Assembly: GCA_948470475.1 (NCBI GenBank)
Contig: OX419337.1
Span: 40,249,255 to 40,313,254 of the forward strand
Length of the DNA: 64,000 nucleotides
Reading direction: 5' to 3'
Source: Galaxea fascicularis
Lineage: Eukaryota > Cnidaria > Anthozoa > Scleractinia > Euphylliidae
The notes beneath the pieces were generated by a model, which saw only the letters and a list, made by a program, of their open reading frames with translations, made no database searches and was not told where the DNA came from. The translations under genes and the position numbers were made by a program. Below, in pieces: positions 35,901 through 47,834 of this stretch; the stretch's first letter is position 1, and the number at the start of each line of letters is the position of its first letter.

Positions 35901-36200
35901 TCTTTTTCCTCAAGATGGAACAACTAGCATGGAATATGACAATTCTAAATGCACGGAACTCTGACATTTAACGCACCTACAACATTCCAAGATATTGAAT
36001 TTTTTTCTTAAAAGAAGCACAAGAAGTGGAAGATAATATCAGTAATTGTTTCTTTTGAGGCAAGCTGGCACTTTATATGACACATCATCAGAGTTTCATT
36101 GCCAACAAAGACTTATCTCATAATATTGTATATCACACAGTACTTCTGCATATCTTAAATTCATTTACACATGCATTCCTCTTTTTCAGCCAAAGAGAAC
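33000..36200. other. AT-rich non-coding stretch upstream of SLC4
   Basis: No exon is recognisable on either strand. Reading frames are short and of AT-rich composition. It probably holds the SLC4 promoter or a long 5' intron if the upstream exons at 36.2 or 39.1 kb are used. Confidence 0.45.
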
Positions 36201-36204
36201 TTAC

Positions 36205-36265
36205 CTCTTGGAATAAATGACATATACATCACCATTAGTATCAAGGTAGTCTGCATCATGGCCAT
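36205..36265 (-). CDS. Candidate alternative first exon (hydrophobic N-terminus)
   Basis: An ATG with a 20-codon, Met-rich hydrophobic frame (MAMMQTTLILMVMYMSFIPR) ends in phase 1 at a strong AGAG-GTAAGT donor. The phase would join in frame to SLC4 exon 2 at 31936, replacing the 125-residue first exon. A possible acceptor (AAAAACAG) lies just upstream, so it may instead be internal. The peptide resembles a signal sequence or membrane anchor, odd for an SLC4 N-terminus. It could belong to an unseen gene, or be chance. Confidence 0.25.
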
Positions 36266-37597
36266 TTCATTTTTCTTACTGTTTTTATTGCTTGTTGTTT
36301 CAATGGTTCCAAGCACTCTTTTATTTCAATGCATTAGCAGATGACAAGTTAGTGATAATCTCAGTGTACCTGAATTTAAAATAATTGTAACTTAACTTAA
36401 CTTTACTCTACTTTGCCAATAAATCTCAAACCCCTTTGACCCCTGTGGGGATCAATGTTGTGAAGATACAGAAGACTGTATAATTTGTTAGGATTGGGTA
36501 GAGTCCTCCGTAGAGTCCTGGAACACTGACAGGGTTGTTGCTTCATGCCCCAGACTCTCCAGTTTAACTATACTGTGATGTGCAGCACATAATAAAAATA
36601 AAAATAATAATAATAAGTAATAAGCAATGATTTGCAGCAGTAGTTGGATTGACTGTGTTTTGACATTCATGTTAGCACATTCAAGAAAGGAGAGCAAAGT
36701 AGTGCCAATATCAGCATCATGCAGCCTCCAGAGACTGGGTACTGAAAAACCATTGAAGCCACATGCAGTGTATTCTTACATAACTTATGCATGGTAGTGC
36801 TGCCTATTAAGAAATGATTCGCATAAGAACTATAGTGCTAAACGGCAATGCACGATGGAATGTTGACTTTTTTCATTGTTTAATCTAGCAACCTCATTGG
36901 TCAAAACTCAAAAAATGTTTAAAAGTTAGGGTTAAGGGCACATTTAGTAAGTATTAATTGAAGACTCAGATAACCTGTGCACCACATCAAATTTTTAAAA
37001 GAAATTGTGTGGGGGGAACTTCATCAAATCATCAAAATTAGTGGCTATTGTGTTTAGCAGTTATGATTGGTTAGGCACAAAAATTTCCTAAATTTTATTT
37101 GAACCAAGTACATTTAGTCTAGTTCTACAAAGAAATTTAGGTAACATTCAAGAGTTCCAGCTTTCTTCCTATAATCAACGATATCCTATGTGGGGAAATT
37201 GCCATTGCCGCAGAACAATAGGGTTTGCTATAGTTCTTGTGTGAATCATTACTTAAAAACCTAGAATGTGGAGCAAGTAAGCCCAGTGAGTGAAAACAAG
37301 TGATTTACCAAAAACATCACGTGCCTGGGTATGTTTACTATTGGTGCACGTGAGCCAGTTTACTAGAGCAGCAACTACACAGAATTTTGAGGTTTGAGAT
37401 CATTGTTATTTTGACCATGTAATGGTACATGTATATTCATTTTATTCAAGTCTTGAAAAAATTATTCATATCGGTTAGATCTTTGATGTTACTCAATATT
37501 ACTGACAGGCACATAGGTATATTAGCCAAAATTTACAAGCAATAAATGCAACAGTGAAAGGGACAAAACAGTACTCAAGATTAATGTTCCCAGAATG

Positions 37598-38219
37598 CAA
37601 CAACAACAACAACAACAATGCTTTATTTTACTCTAATCACTAAAAAATATATTTACATAGTAAGTGACACAAAACTACAGTAGTTTAAAAAAATAGAACT
37701 GCTTATAGTTGAGCCAGGAGGATAAAAGAACCTTGTGGTTTTCGAGTTATTCGCCTGCCTTTTACGTGCAAAACAAAATAAGATTAAAGACTTGAAAGAG
37801 GTTAGTAAATAAGGTGCAAACACAAGGAGGCAGACTGAACCATATGAGCAGTGGATATTCGAAGGAGTTAAATGTTCAAAATGTTAGTTGAGTTGTTCAA
37901 GGAAGAGGTATAGCTTAATTTGTTTAGAAAATTGGTACACATTAAGATTTTTCAAATAAGAAGGAATATTATGCCAAAAGATGGAAGCCATATAGGATAT
38001 AGTTTGTTTCCCAGTGTTTGTTCTGACTCGTGATTTGTAGAAATTATGACTCATGGCATATCTAGTATTATAAGTATGTAAACTACTAGCGTACTGGAGG
38101 AAATCATGGAAAGCTTTTATCTTTGCTTGAAAAAAGCAAGTTTTGCATTTATAACTGAAAGCATGACCTTTAAAGTTAAAAGATTTCCAATCATTTTCCA
38201 GTTCTGGCTCAAATTTCAT
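37598..38219 (-). mobile_element. LINE 3' end with (TTG)n tail
   Basis: The minus strand keeps a 111-codon open frame with LINE C-terminal phrases: YNTRYAMSHNFYKSRVRTN, then GKQTISYMASIFWHNIPSYL and FSKQIKLYLFLEQ. A short 3' UTR follows, ending AATAAAGCATTG plus a (TTG)n run (37603-37620 on the plus strand shows (AAC)n). The open frame suggests modest age. It is heavily 5'-truncated. Confidence 0.8.
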
Positions 38220-39060
38220 TCAGCTGAGTAAAAAAAACAGTTTTACAGTCATTTTTCTTTTGTTGGCTTTGTTGACCCCAAGGTGAAGATTATTATAAAT
38301 ATCAAGATGAGCCTTCGATCAGTAAAGGTCTTCTTGTCTCAGCTTTTAAACTGTTCACACTATCACTAGAGACCTCATTCTAACTCTTTGTGTTAATCTG
38401 TGTGTTATTTCTGAGTTGTGCCCATGACATAAGAGAAACACATATGGCAATGTTGTGCATAAGCCTCCTTTTTGTTGTTTGTCTTGCTCCGCTCTTTTTA
38501 TACACTGTACATGTGTCATACAGTGTACCTGTACCTCTCCACTAGGTAACGATTAAAGTTACAACAAGCAAAACTAAAAGAATAAAATTATAGAAATCTA
38601 TGTGTCACATAACATATACTGACATGTAAATATGTTAGATCTGCTTCAACAACATAACGAGTCTCTCTTTCCTTTTCTATTTCTTTCCTTAAGCTAGCTG
38701 TAGCCATACTTAACCTTAAAACTTGCTGACATATAAAATTAATGTCTATCAGTCACTGAGCAGTGTCTCACCTACTGCTGACTCTCTAAAACCTTAAACT
38801 TATGGATAATTTATTCACTATCCTCAGCCAGGATTCAAAATCTCAATAGTCTTCCATACTTCTATCTTTTTTAAAACAAAATTTCAAGCAAACAAAGCCA
38901 AATCCATTACAAACAGAAATGAAGCAATTGAACCACAAAGCATGTTATTGTTAATGGAAAACCCTTTCAAAATTAAGATAAATCATTAATGATTGATGGC
39001 AAAAAGACACAAGAGACAACACATAATGTAAATCCACCTTATTGTCAAAACAATTAAAAA
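38220..39060. other. Non-coding spacer
   Basis: AT-rich sequence without recognisable exons, RNA genes or repeats beyond short simple runs. Confidence 0.4.
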
Positions 39061-39068
39061 AAACTAAC

Positions 39069-39154
39069 CTTTTGAATACAAAAGATTCGTCAAATGGAGG
39101 AACATTTGGAGAGCATCTGCACTGTACAAACCTGACAATATTTCAAACCTTGAA
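39069..39154 (-). other. Candidate upstream exon, minus strand
   Basis: A CACAG acceptor at 39155-39156 and an AAAAG-GTTAGT donor bound 86 bases; an inner acceptor (TTGTCAG) gives a 63-base version. In one frame it reads FVQCRCSPNVPPFDESFVFK and would connect in frame with the sequence before the ATG at 36265. It may be a 5' UTR exon of SLC4. Only splice signals support it. Confidence 0.2.
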
Positions 39155-39159
39155 CTGTG

Positions 39160-41100
39160 AAAACACACAAGGGTAAAAAGTCAATATTATATGACTACAA
39201 TATAATGATAAACATAAATACATGCATGAATATTAACCAAAGGGGGGGGAGTTATGCTTATAACAGTTTTACCCCTCATTTCTTTAACAATACAAACAAC
39301 TAGAGGTCCAGTTTATAAACAAAATTTATATTATTGTGCATGAAAGGTTATGTATGGTTACCACTGACATGAGAGCTACTGGGCAGCACTCTTCACTGGC
39401 TGTAAAGGCCAGTCCAGTCACACCTGATAAACTCCCAACTAAACCAGGGCATGCCCTCCCCCAGAGATCCCCACCCCCTGCAATTATCAGGCTGTCCACA
39501 TATGACTGTGGAAGAAATCCAGGTTAGCCTAATATGGAAATCTGTGATGGCTTCAAGCTGAAGAGGAACTATTCTGGGCCATCATAAAAGCAGGCTTGCA
39601 ATACATCTAATGACGTCATAAGAAAATAAGCCTTTCAATACTTCTGACGTTTCGCTCCGGTATTAGAACGTGCGAGATGTAAACTTAGCTTTAACCTAAA
39701 TTAAATGTATTTACGTAACAGGAAAGCCCAAACTTAAATTTTGTTTGGAAACACTCACGCGCTTTGAATCCCGTGTGCCAGCATGCATGCACCAAGACTT
39801 AATAAGTCTTATGTCTGCGCTAGTGTCCATTGCTCACTGATGACTACCCAAGAGTCTTCTTGGTTCAGACACCTTTTATCTTCTTCATTGTTTAAAGCCC
39901 ATGTGTGGCTTAAGCTGTATATTAACAGAGAAGAAACTTAAAATAAGCTTAAGGTTGTTAAGCCTGTATTATGCAGAGTGTACTGCGAGGAGCGAGTCAG
40001 AGAGATCTCCACGTATTCTCCACCTACCTTATCAGCTGTTCAATCAGTTTTTAAGAAAGAAGTTGTTCCTCCATCCATTTTCTATCGGTATGATTCTCAG
40101 ATCTCGGGGAACAACTGACGCGAAGGCAGCCATGTTGGAGCTTGAATCATGTTGAGATTATTAAATATTGGGAGAGGACAAAACACGGAGTACTATTCCA
40201 TGGAGTACCTTTGGATTACCTAAAATGTACCTTTATTTACTTTCAGCTCGCCCAGCTTAAACGGTATTTGTTAGGCGATCCAAGGCTTATCAAAGGCTCT
40301 CAGCCATTTTGGAAGGTATCAATAATCCCCTGGTCATCTTCACTGCAGGCTACATAGCCAACAGTTATCCAACTTTTCGCGCGGCGCAAAGGTATTTGAA
40401 GGCTCTATTAAAACCAGGGATGGTGATTTTTAGGACGTCATCCTCTTTCAGGGGGGCCATTGTAATTATCCGTGAGGGAGATGGAAGGGGGAGAGATTCT
40501 TTTTCCTACTTCCCAGTGTCTCACAGAACGTCAGTGCTTTACAAACGTCAAGAAAAAAGGGTAACAAATATTTATGGTCACACAAAGACGTCATTCAACT
40601 ATACAATGCCTTGTAACAATTTTAAAGTGAGTGGAGTAAAAGGCTTTCACGTTCGTAGTCGGTTTTAGAAAATGAAGCGCTTATAACAAGGCAAAATCAG
40701 GAGCCCATCACTAGGAGCGTGCAACTCCCATACTAAGCCTATGTGACGGTATTTTTGAGGGGCACAAACTGAAACGACCAATTTGTTGAAAAATGTATTA
40801 TTATACCCCAGTTAATAAAACGTCACACGTCAGGTACCAAATGCTACAAAAAGTCACTAATTCCCAGCCGAAACCATCAACAGTAAGAAATTTCCTAACC
40901 AGCTCAGGGAAACTACTGAAATTTTGCCAGCCAGCAAGATTCCTCGGGGGAACAGATAAAGTGAGGAACAGATTCGTTTTGTGCCCCTGATTTTTACAGA
41001 GCGATTTATTTTTGGACCATCTTTTCCCGTGAAAAAAAGGCAGTTCCGGTGTACGTGATACCTCATCATCATCACCTTTTATTCTAAGGTTTCTTAGCTT
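39160..41100. other. Gene-poor spacer
   Basis: I see several short frames, none with recognisable protein features, and no tRNA or rRNA. Base composition rises in GC near 40.1-40.5 kb, but no splice-consistent gene emerges. Confidence 0.35.
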
Positions 41101-41110
41101 TTCAGAGAAA

Positions 41111-41433
41111 GGCCGTATTTACGTATTTATACTAGAAGACGGCTAAGTCGTCCAGATGACCTTAACACTTTTAGTTAAGATCATGTAGTGTAAATTCGGG
41201 ACGACCTTACCGGCAGACGGCCTTACGTCTCGTCCTTACGCTAGAGGACACCAGACGTCCGTACGTGTTAAGGTCATCGATCAGATGCCCTTAAATTCAG
41301 ATGGCTAAGTCGTCGGACGGCAAGGTCGTCTCCCAATTTTCTACTAGACGACAATTTATACTAGACGATCTTAGCCGCTTTGGTGCGCTAAGGTCGTCTA
41401 CCCGCTAAGGTCATCTCTAATATAACTACGGCC
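41111..41433. mobile_element. Small TIR element with repeated GACGACCTTAGC words
   Basis: The ends are inverted: GGCCGTATTTA on the left and, reverse-complemented, GGCCGTAGTTATATTAGA on the right. Between them the words CTAGACGA, TAAGGTCGTC and GCTAAGGTC recur about ten times on both strands. It has no coding capacity. It is a MITE of unknown superfamily; the target duplication is unclear. Confidence 0.6.
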
Positions 41434-41974
41434 AAACTTTAGAACAAAAGAATGGTCTAGGAAAAGTTTCGCACGAGAGAATGGGCTTCTGATGGGGTCC
41501 CATATTCGCGGCAAATTCAATCTCGAAATAAATAGGTCTGTGAAAACGCCGCGACAGTTGTACGCTCTTAATGATGGGCCCTGGGCAAAATTAAGCCCCA
41601 ATGTGTTGCCCCACGGCTAAGGAATTCAGCTAAAAAAGGGTCGCAAGTTCATCGGCAAAAACCGAGAGATTTTTTTTGGTAAGTGGCAACCTGACTGGCA
41701 TGACCTCAGCTGGAAATGAAGGTTATTGTCCCCAGCCTGCAAGATCAAATTTCAGCTGGAGGAAAGAAAACCAATTTCTGCTGGAAGCTGCTTTGGTTCC
41801 CGAATAGGCCTGACCCTGTTTAAGACACAAATATCTAATTTTCCTATCCTGAATTCAGATTTTTCACACCCTATCTAATACAACAAATAAATAGCGACAA
41901 CGTTTTGCGGTTTCCACGTATCTTTTTTGTAGTGTAATAAGCTGTAATTGTCAAAGTCAAGGGAAGCCCACCAA

Positions 41975-42171
41975 TAGACCTTTTTAGCTTGTAGATTTTG
42001 TTTTCCCATTGTAGACTACGTGATGTCACCCTAGAGAACTGTCTCTTTGAAATGTCGTCATATTCACTTGCATTATGTGCGCATAATCTATGAAAAGACA
42101 AAAAGCAAATTCCCTTGGGAAAATCACATGGTCTACATTGGGAAAACAAAATCGACAAGCTAAAAAGGTCT
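41975..42171. mobile_element. Foldback MITE, AGACCTTTTTAGCTTGT ends
   Basis: The left arm AGACCTTTTTAGCTTGTAGA and following TTTTGTTTTCCCATTGTAGA are mirrored by the right arm ending ACAAGCTAAAAAGGTCT, with the matching TCTACATTGGGAAAACAAAA before it. Arms are about 45 bp and the loop about 100 bp. Non-coding. Confidence 0.7.
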
Positions 42172-42179
42172 GTTAGTGG

Positions 42180-44600
42180 CGGCTTCTGGTCAGGCTTCCA
42201 AAAACAAAGATCTGAGCTTATCCTGTTTAAGCGATTAGGTCATGTAGCAATACCATGTTTAAGACAGAAAACGATGAAATTGATACCCCGTTCAAGACAC
42301 CCTGAAAACCATACCCTATCGGGCCGCACGTTGCCGTTAAGGCCACATAAGGGAGTGTTTAGTGTTTAGTTAACATAGTTTTGAAATCCAAAGAAAAAGA
42401 AGAATTGTTTTTTTGGTCGTAGTAGCACTTTAATTCTGTCAGGAGCTCCTGATTCTGTTTATTTTTTTGAGCGGCAATTGATCAGGTCTTGGCAAATGAT
42501 ACCCTTTTCTAGACCAAAACTCTCTGATGCCTGTACCCCATCCCAGGACAAACTGCTTTTAAAAACCACACCCTTCACAGCGGCACATTCCCACATAACT
42601 TCGCTTGTATATAGAAGTAGTGATATTTCTGTTGCGCCACATTTTTCTGGCATCTTAAATATACCAGCAGATGTTGGGGATGCTTAACATTAAGCGGCAC
42701 TTAAAAATGACGGCGAAAGTTACCATCAAGTGTGGCGCTTGAGGTCCTTACGCTCTGAGCTCAGACTTACGTAGACAGTCGGACTGTCGCGACATGACGG
42801 GCACTAAAGTTGGTACATTATTAAAGCTGTATCTGCTTAACAACATGCTCCGAAACTGTAATCACGATTCTGCTGAAAAGAGATAAACCGAGGCAGTCAC
42901 TGATATAAATAGATTGCTGAAGTATTTAAAAAAATTATTGGCATTACTCCTGCCTTTCACCGTTTTCTGGCGCTGTAGAGTTGACCATTACCGACCTTAA
43001 CTTGCAGTTGTCAATATAATTCGTCAATTCGTGACGAATTGCGTGCGGCTAGTACGTCAATGTATGATATTGCAATAAGTGTTCATATTTGAAACATTCC
43101 AAAAAGTTATTAATTGTGAGATAGTGACTGTTTACAAATGTCATTTTGCAGAGTTAAAGCGCTCGTGATTCGCACGTGCAAATTGAAGTGTTGACTCTCG
43201 CAGTACTGTTGTTACCAAAGGTACTGAGTGCGATAGACAAAGAGACGTCATTGAAAATCAGTATTTCATCAAATGAAAACCACTGAACATTTTTTCTCCG
43301 TACTCGTTTTCTCAGTTAAGTCTCTCTAGTTTCTCGACTTCTGCGTACTGGAAACGTCTGGTCAGAAGCTGTTTATCGCACACACAGAAAACTAAACCCA
43401 AAATACGACCTCGTTGACACAAAGAACACTGAAGATTAGACTTTGAGCTATCTAAATATCCGAGAACTGAAACCGTGAGTCCTGCGTGAATCAAGGCAGT
43501 TATTTATACTACGCAGTTATCATAAAGACCTCGCAGGACATTGAAGAAAAATAACAAGGTGCTGATGATGACCCGACGACTAGAACAGCTGTAAAAGTAC
43601 TTCGTGTGATTTCCTGTACCCGAAACCAAAACAAAATAAATTTCCAGCGTTATTAAAAGCTCCAAATTAAACTTTTTTTTCCGAATTACCCGTTCACTAA
43701 GCTTGAAAACAGTTTTTCCTTTGACTTTTCCTTGCCCCTAGGACTATGATTGGCTTTTCAGTTATATTCCAGTTCACTTGCCGGGATTATCCCAGATTTG
43801 TGTGCACGTTTCAGCTGACTACTCCAAGAAAGTTGTCCACTGGTTTGGAATGATATATTTAAACAAATACTGAAGAACTCTATACCAACAGGAAGAACGT
43901 GACGATTTGACCTTCATATCTCAATAATTTTCCTTAAAATTTGCTGTACTTAGATTTGGCCCACAGCTCGGTTATCGGCATTTCAGAAACGTTGTTCCTG
44001 CTAGCTCGAAAACCTCGCGGTCATCTAGCTGATAAGCATTTTCTTATAAATAACATACATTTATTGTAAAATATGATTGTATATTCTACATGTCAAGTCT
44101 CTCTACTGCTGTCTTGAGGTTGGGATTCAGAGAAATGGCGTATTATTTTTGCCAAAACCTCAAGAAACGGACACAAAAGGATCTGATGCATACTTACTTT
44201 CTTTCCTTTGGGTTTCCGGCTTAAGTCATACGCTAATTTTCCGAATTTTTAAAAGCATCCAAATCACCAAAAATGTTGACCTAAGTTTAGAAATCGACAA
44301 CCAGTCTGTTGGTCACAAAGATTTTCAACCCAAACCATCACTTACACCATAATGAGCTCTATTATTTACCGTACTGTGGACGAATTGCGATATATATTCA
44401 CTGACTAAACCATTAAATTGTCACCACTCTTCTTCTTCCTCTTATTATTATTATTGACTTTTCTATACAATCAAGGTCACTTGAGCCTATAGTTATGTAG
44501 TGCCAACCTGGCAACAACCTTAGGTATTATTACATTCAGTGAAAGACAACTCATTTACATGTATCGTGAGAAGTGTTGTTAACTTACTAGGAGGAAAAAA
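42180..44600. other. Gene-poor spacer with degenerate repeats
   Basis: Phrases such as CCTGTTTAAG and GATACCC..TTCAAGACACC recur near 41815, 42225-42300 and 42495. They look like remnants of one old repeat family. No gene or RNA is recognised. Confidence 0.35.
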
Positions 44601-44606
44601 AAATAA

Positions 44607-44771
44607 CAATAGCCTCCATTTGGCTTAAAAAATATGCTCGGATATTTGACCTTTGAGATCAGTTCCTCGTAGCTCACAGTTTTCCTCTCGGAAAACTGTT
44701 CGCTTCCTGGAACTGATAATGTCCGCGGGCAAATATCCTAGCATATTTTTAAAGCCAAATGGAGGCTATTG
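44607..44771. mobile_element. Foldback MITE, CAATAGCCTCCATTTGGCT ends
   Basis: A nearly complete hairpin: CAATAGCCTCCATTTGGCTT at the left is mirrored at the right, and the pairing runs through AAATATGCT, GATATTTG, ATCAGTTCC and ACAGTTTTCC to a tight turn near 44690. A single fold of 165 bp with few mismatches. Non-coding. Confidence 0.75.
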
Positions 44772-45025
44772 TGTTTATTATTCTTCGAGTATTATATGTT
44801 TTCAAGACACGCCTTTGGGTAATGTCACCGAATATTTCCCAGTTTTAACTGGGGCATATTCAGTCACATAATGCGTTTAGACCAATCGCATGTGAGCGAA
44901 AATATTTGATGGATTATCATAGCTGATTGCGTACTAGTAAGCAGCCAATCACAGTGTGTGCTTGCAAAGGTTGTCCGGCTGTCTTCCCGACCTGCTAAAA
45001 TGCTTACAAGTTTTATTCACGGACA

Positions 45026-47800
45026 TCACGTGAGGTATTTGACAACTACGAACATTATTATACAGGTTACAATCATTCCTCCAAACACAATCCATTTATC
45101 CTGAAAAGAAATACAGAAGGATATACTCATCAGGACCATGCAGATGCAGATCGAGGCAAGGATCTTCAACAATGTGAAGCATTAAGCCCTTTCAGCCCTG
45201 TGAGCCTCATCTTCTCTGATCAGGGGCACTCTATATTGCAAAACAGGCTCCCATGTCTTCTTACAAGATATTACTTGATATACAGCGTATGTAAGTACAG
45301 AAACATCATGCAAAATGATGAGAAGGTCAGGGACAAGCCTTGCCATCATACAGCCATACTCAGAGTACAATGTGGAAATTTTGTAGTCCAATTTTTCTAT
45401 CAGACATGGGAAGTGACAGGGGTACCCAGTGAGCCAAATCAACCCAAAGCTGTAAAAAGGCATTTTCAAGTACCTTATGGTGTTTGAAGCCTGTTTAAAG
45501 TGATGTTTCCATTAGCTAGACAAATTGCTAGCTAAAGTGAACTGTTTGTCAAGAGAGGATGAGGTACTTCATACTCTCTTGTCTTTGTTTATTACCCTCC
45601 CGGTTTTAACAGGGATTTAACAAGATTGATAAAAGAAGAAGTTTGAACCATGGTAAAACTAGTTCTTTTATCACTTTTTGTTAAATCCCTGATGACATAT
45701 ATTAGCCTCCTATGCAGCCGTTGTTTGTGTCAACCCTATTCTCTCTCTGGTGGGGAGAATAGAACCAACACATACAATAGCTGCAAAAGAGGCTATGATG
45801 ACGTGTTTGTTATCAGACAAAACCAGTCAGATAATAAAGAAATTAACAAAGTTAACAAGGTCTGTTGTTGTGTGCTACTCACTAATTTTTAGTAAAAAAA
45901 ATTAAAATGTGTAATTTCCACTATCTTTATTTCAAGACAACCAAAATCCATACTTCATGGTGAAATATTGAAGAAATCTGTTATCCACTGAGCTTTTAAA
46001 ATCCACCAATCCGTAAAATATATCCTCTAAGTCCAAAAAACGAGGAAGCCAAATCTATCAATCTGCAAACCTATTCACCTCCCTCAGGTATCTACCAAAA
46101 CATGTTGTTGGGTGTCCCTGGAAGTGAAGATGTTCAATTATATAACAATTGAATACCTGTGTTGCTCTCTTATCAATCAGTCTCATTACAGTGTTGGACA
46201 GGCCAAGTGTGCTAGCAATATCCAGTATTCGTTTATGAGCTCCCTGTTGACCATAAGTAAAGACAACTTAGTATTTGGCACTTGACGAATTGCAACATGA
46301 GAAGTAAAAGCCATCTAGTTCATGCATTGCAGCAGCATTCAAGGAGCACAGCTTTGGAGAAACTGGCTCTATACTACTGTTTTACTATCCTCAAGTCATT
46401 TCAAATTCTCATTGCTAACTTTACCATCGTTGCTGGTCATAAGCCACTATTAAGATAACAACACGGTCAAGAGAGCCCAGGATGGTGCTGTCACAGAGCC
46501 CAGTGGCCCCTGGTGACTTAATTTGCCTTTGGGCAAACAGAAAATACAGAGCGACCTCTATTAAGTGGCCACCTATTAAGTTGCCACCGTCCATTAAACG
46601 GTCACTTTCTAAAGTCCCGAATTACTTGTCACTAAGATGCTGTATTTTATCTCTCTATTCAATGGCCACTTCCAGTAAGCGGCAGAGGCCACCTTTTCGT
46701 CAGTGGAAGATCATTATTTATTGCTTTTTTACCTCTATTAAGCAGCCAGCAAATTATCTTTTCAAGCGAATAGTGACAGGAAGATGGCCTTACGAATAGG
46801 TGATAACTGATAACAACAAGAACTGCAATTTAATGTCCATTGTAATTACAAGTCACAAGCACAAAATGTATACACATGAAAATCTTTGACATCCGGTACT
46901 AAAAGCAACCACTGTTCTATGGCATGAAAAACTACATTATTGCAAGTCTATAAAAATCCTTGCTGCTCAAGTTTCGTTTAAGCCATCGAATAGAGAACTT
47001 GTCTCCTGTGAGGTAATACTCGCATGGCGGGAGTTCAAAACTGTAGATAAACCATATTGAGTCAATAAATCATGTTGACCGCCATTTCTGTCCAATTTGT
47101 ATTTTACCTCTATTAAGTGGCCAACCTCTATTAAGTAGCCACTTTTCAAAGTCCCGAGGGTGGCCGCTTAATAGAGGTCCCACTGTATTGGTTTCTCCCA
47201 ACTACTTTTCTTAGAGCACAGTCTTGCAGCCAGTGCCTTGAACAGAGAATATTTATTTAGTGGTTGCACGGTTTTTTCTGGAGGTACTGGAGCATCAAGT
47301 GTGTGTACGAATGGTAGGGAAGGGATGTGGTGTGCTAATGCATAAGCTCAAAATGCTGTAATTACATGAAGTATGTTAAACATCAAAACTGTTAACTACT
47401 AGAGGTCACTGAAATATTGGAATATCACACACTAAAATCAATTCACTGTGCTACTAGAAACAAAATAAGCATACTTTCAAAGTTATACGTTGATCTTTCA
47501 AACTTGTCAAAATACTAGATCCACTGCTTAATAAATCACTTATTCCTCTGTCTGCATTTTGGAGTGAAGTGTTGTGCTGTAGAGCATAGTCTATCATGAT
47601 TGATGTTTCACCACTATTCTAAAAGATAAATTTCAGTGCAAAAAACTTTGTTAATTCTTGTACTCCACAATTTGCCCAACAAACAAATCGGCCCTATAAT
47701 TTTTTACCATCGCCAATGTAGCCATCATCACCATCACCTTCACCATTATCATCATCACCATCCTCCATTACTATCACCATCATTATCATCATCATGACAA

Positions 47801-47834
<34 letters not shown>

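Noticed and set aside
45182..45487. Two overlapping 95-codon frames on opposite strands
   Set aside because: They lie in the last GOSR2 intron with no similarity to known proteins.
46157..47185. CRISPR-like direct repeats because of recurring ATTAAGTGGCCA words
   Set aside because: The spacing is irregular, both orientations occur, and the words belong to the ends of a TA-flanked transposon in a eukaryotic intron.
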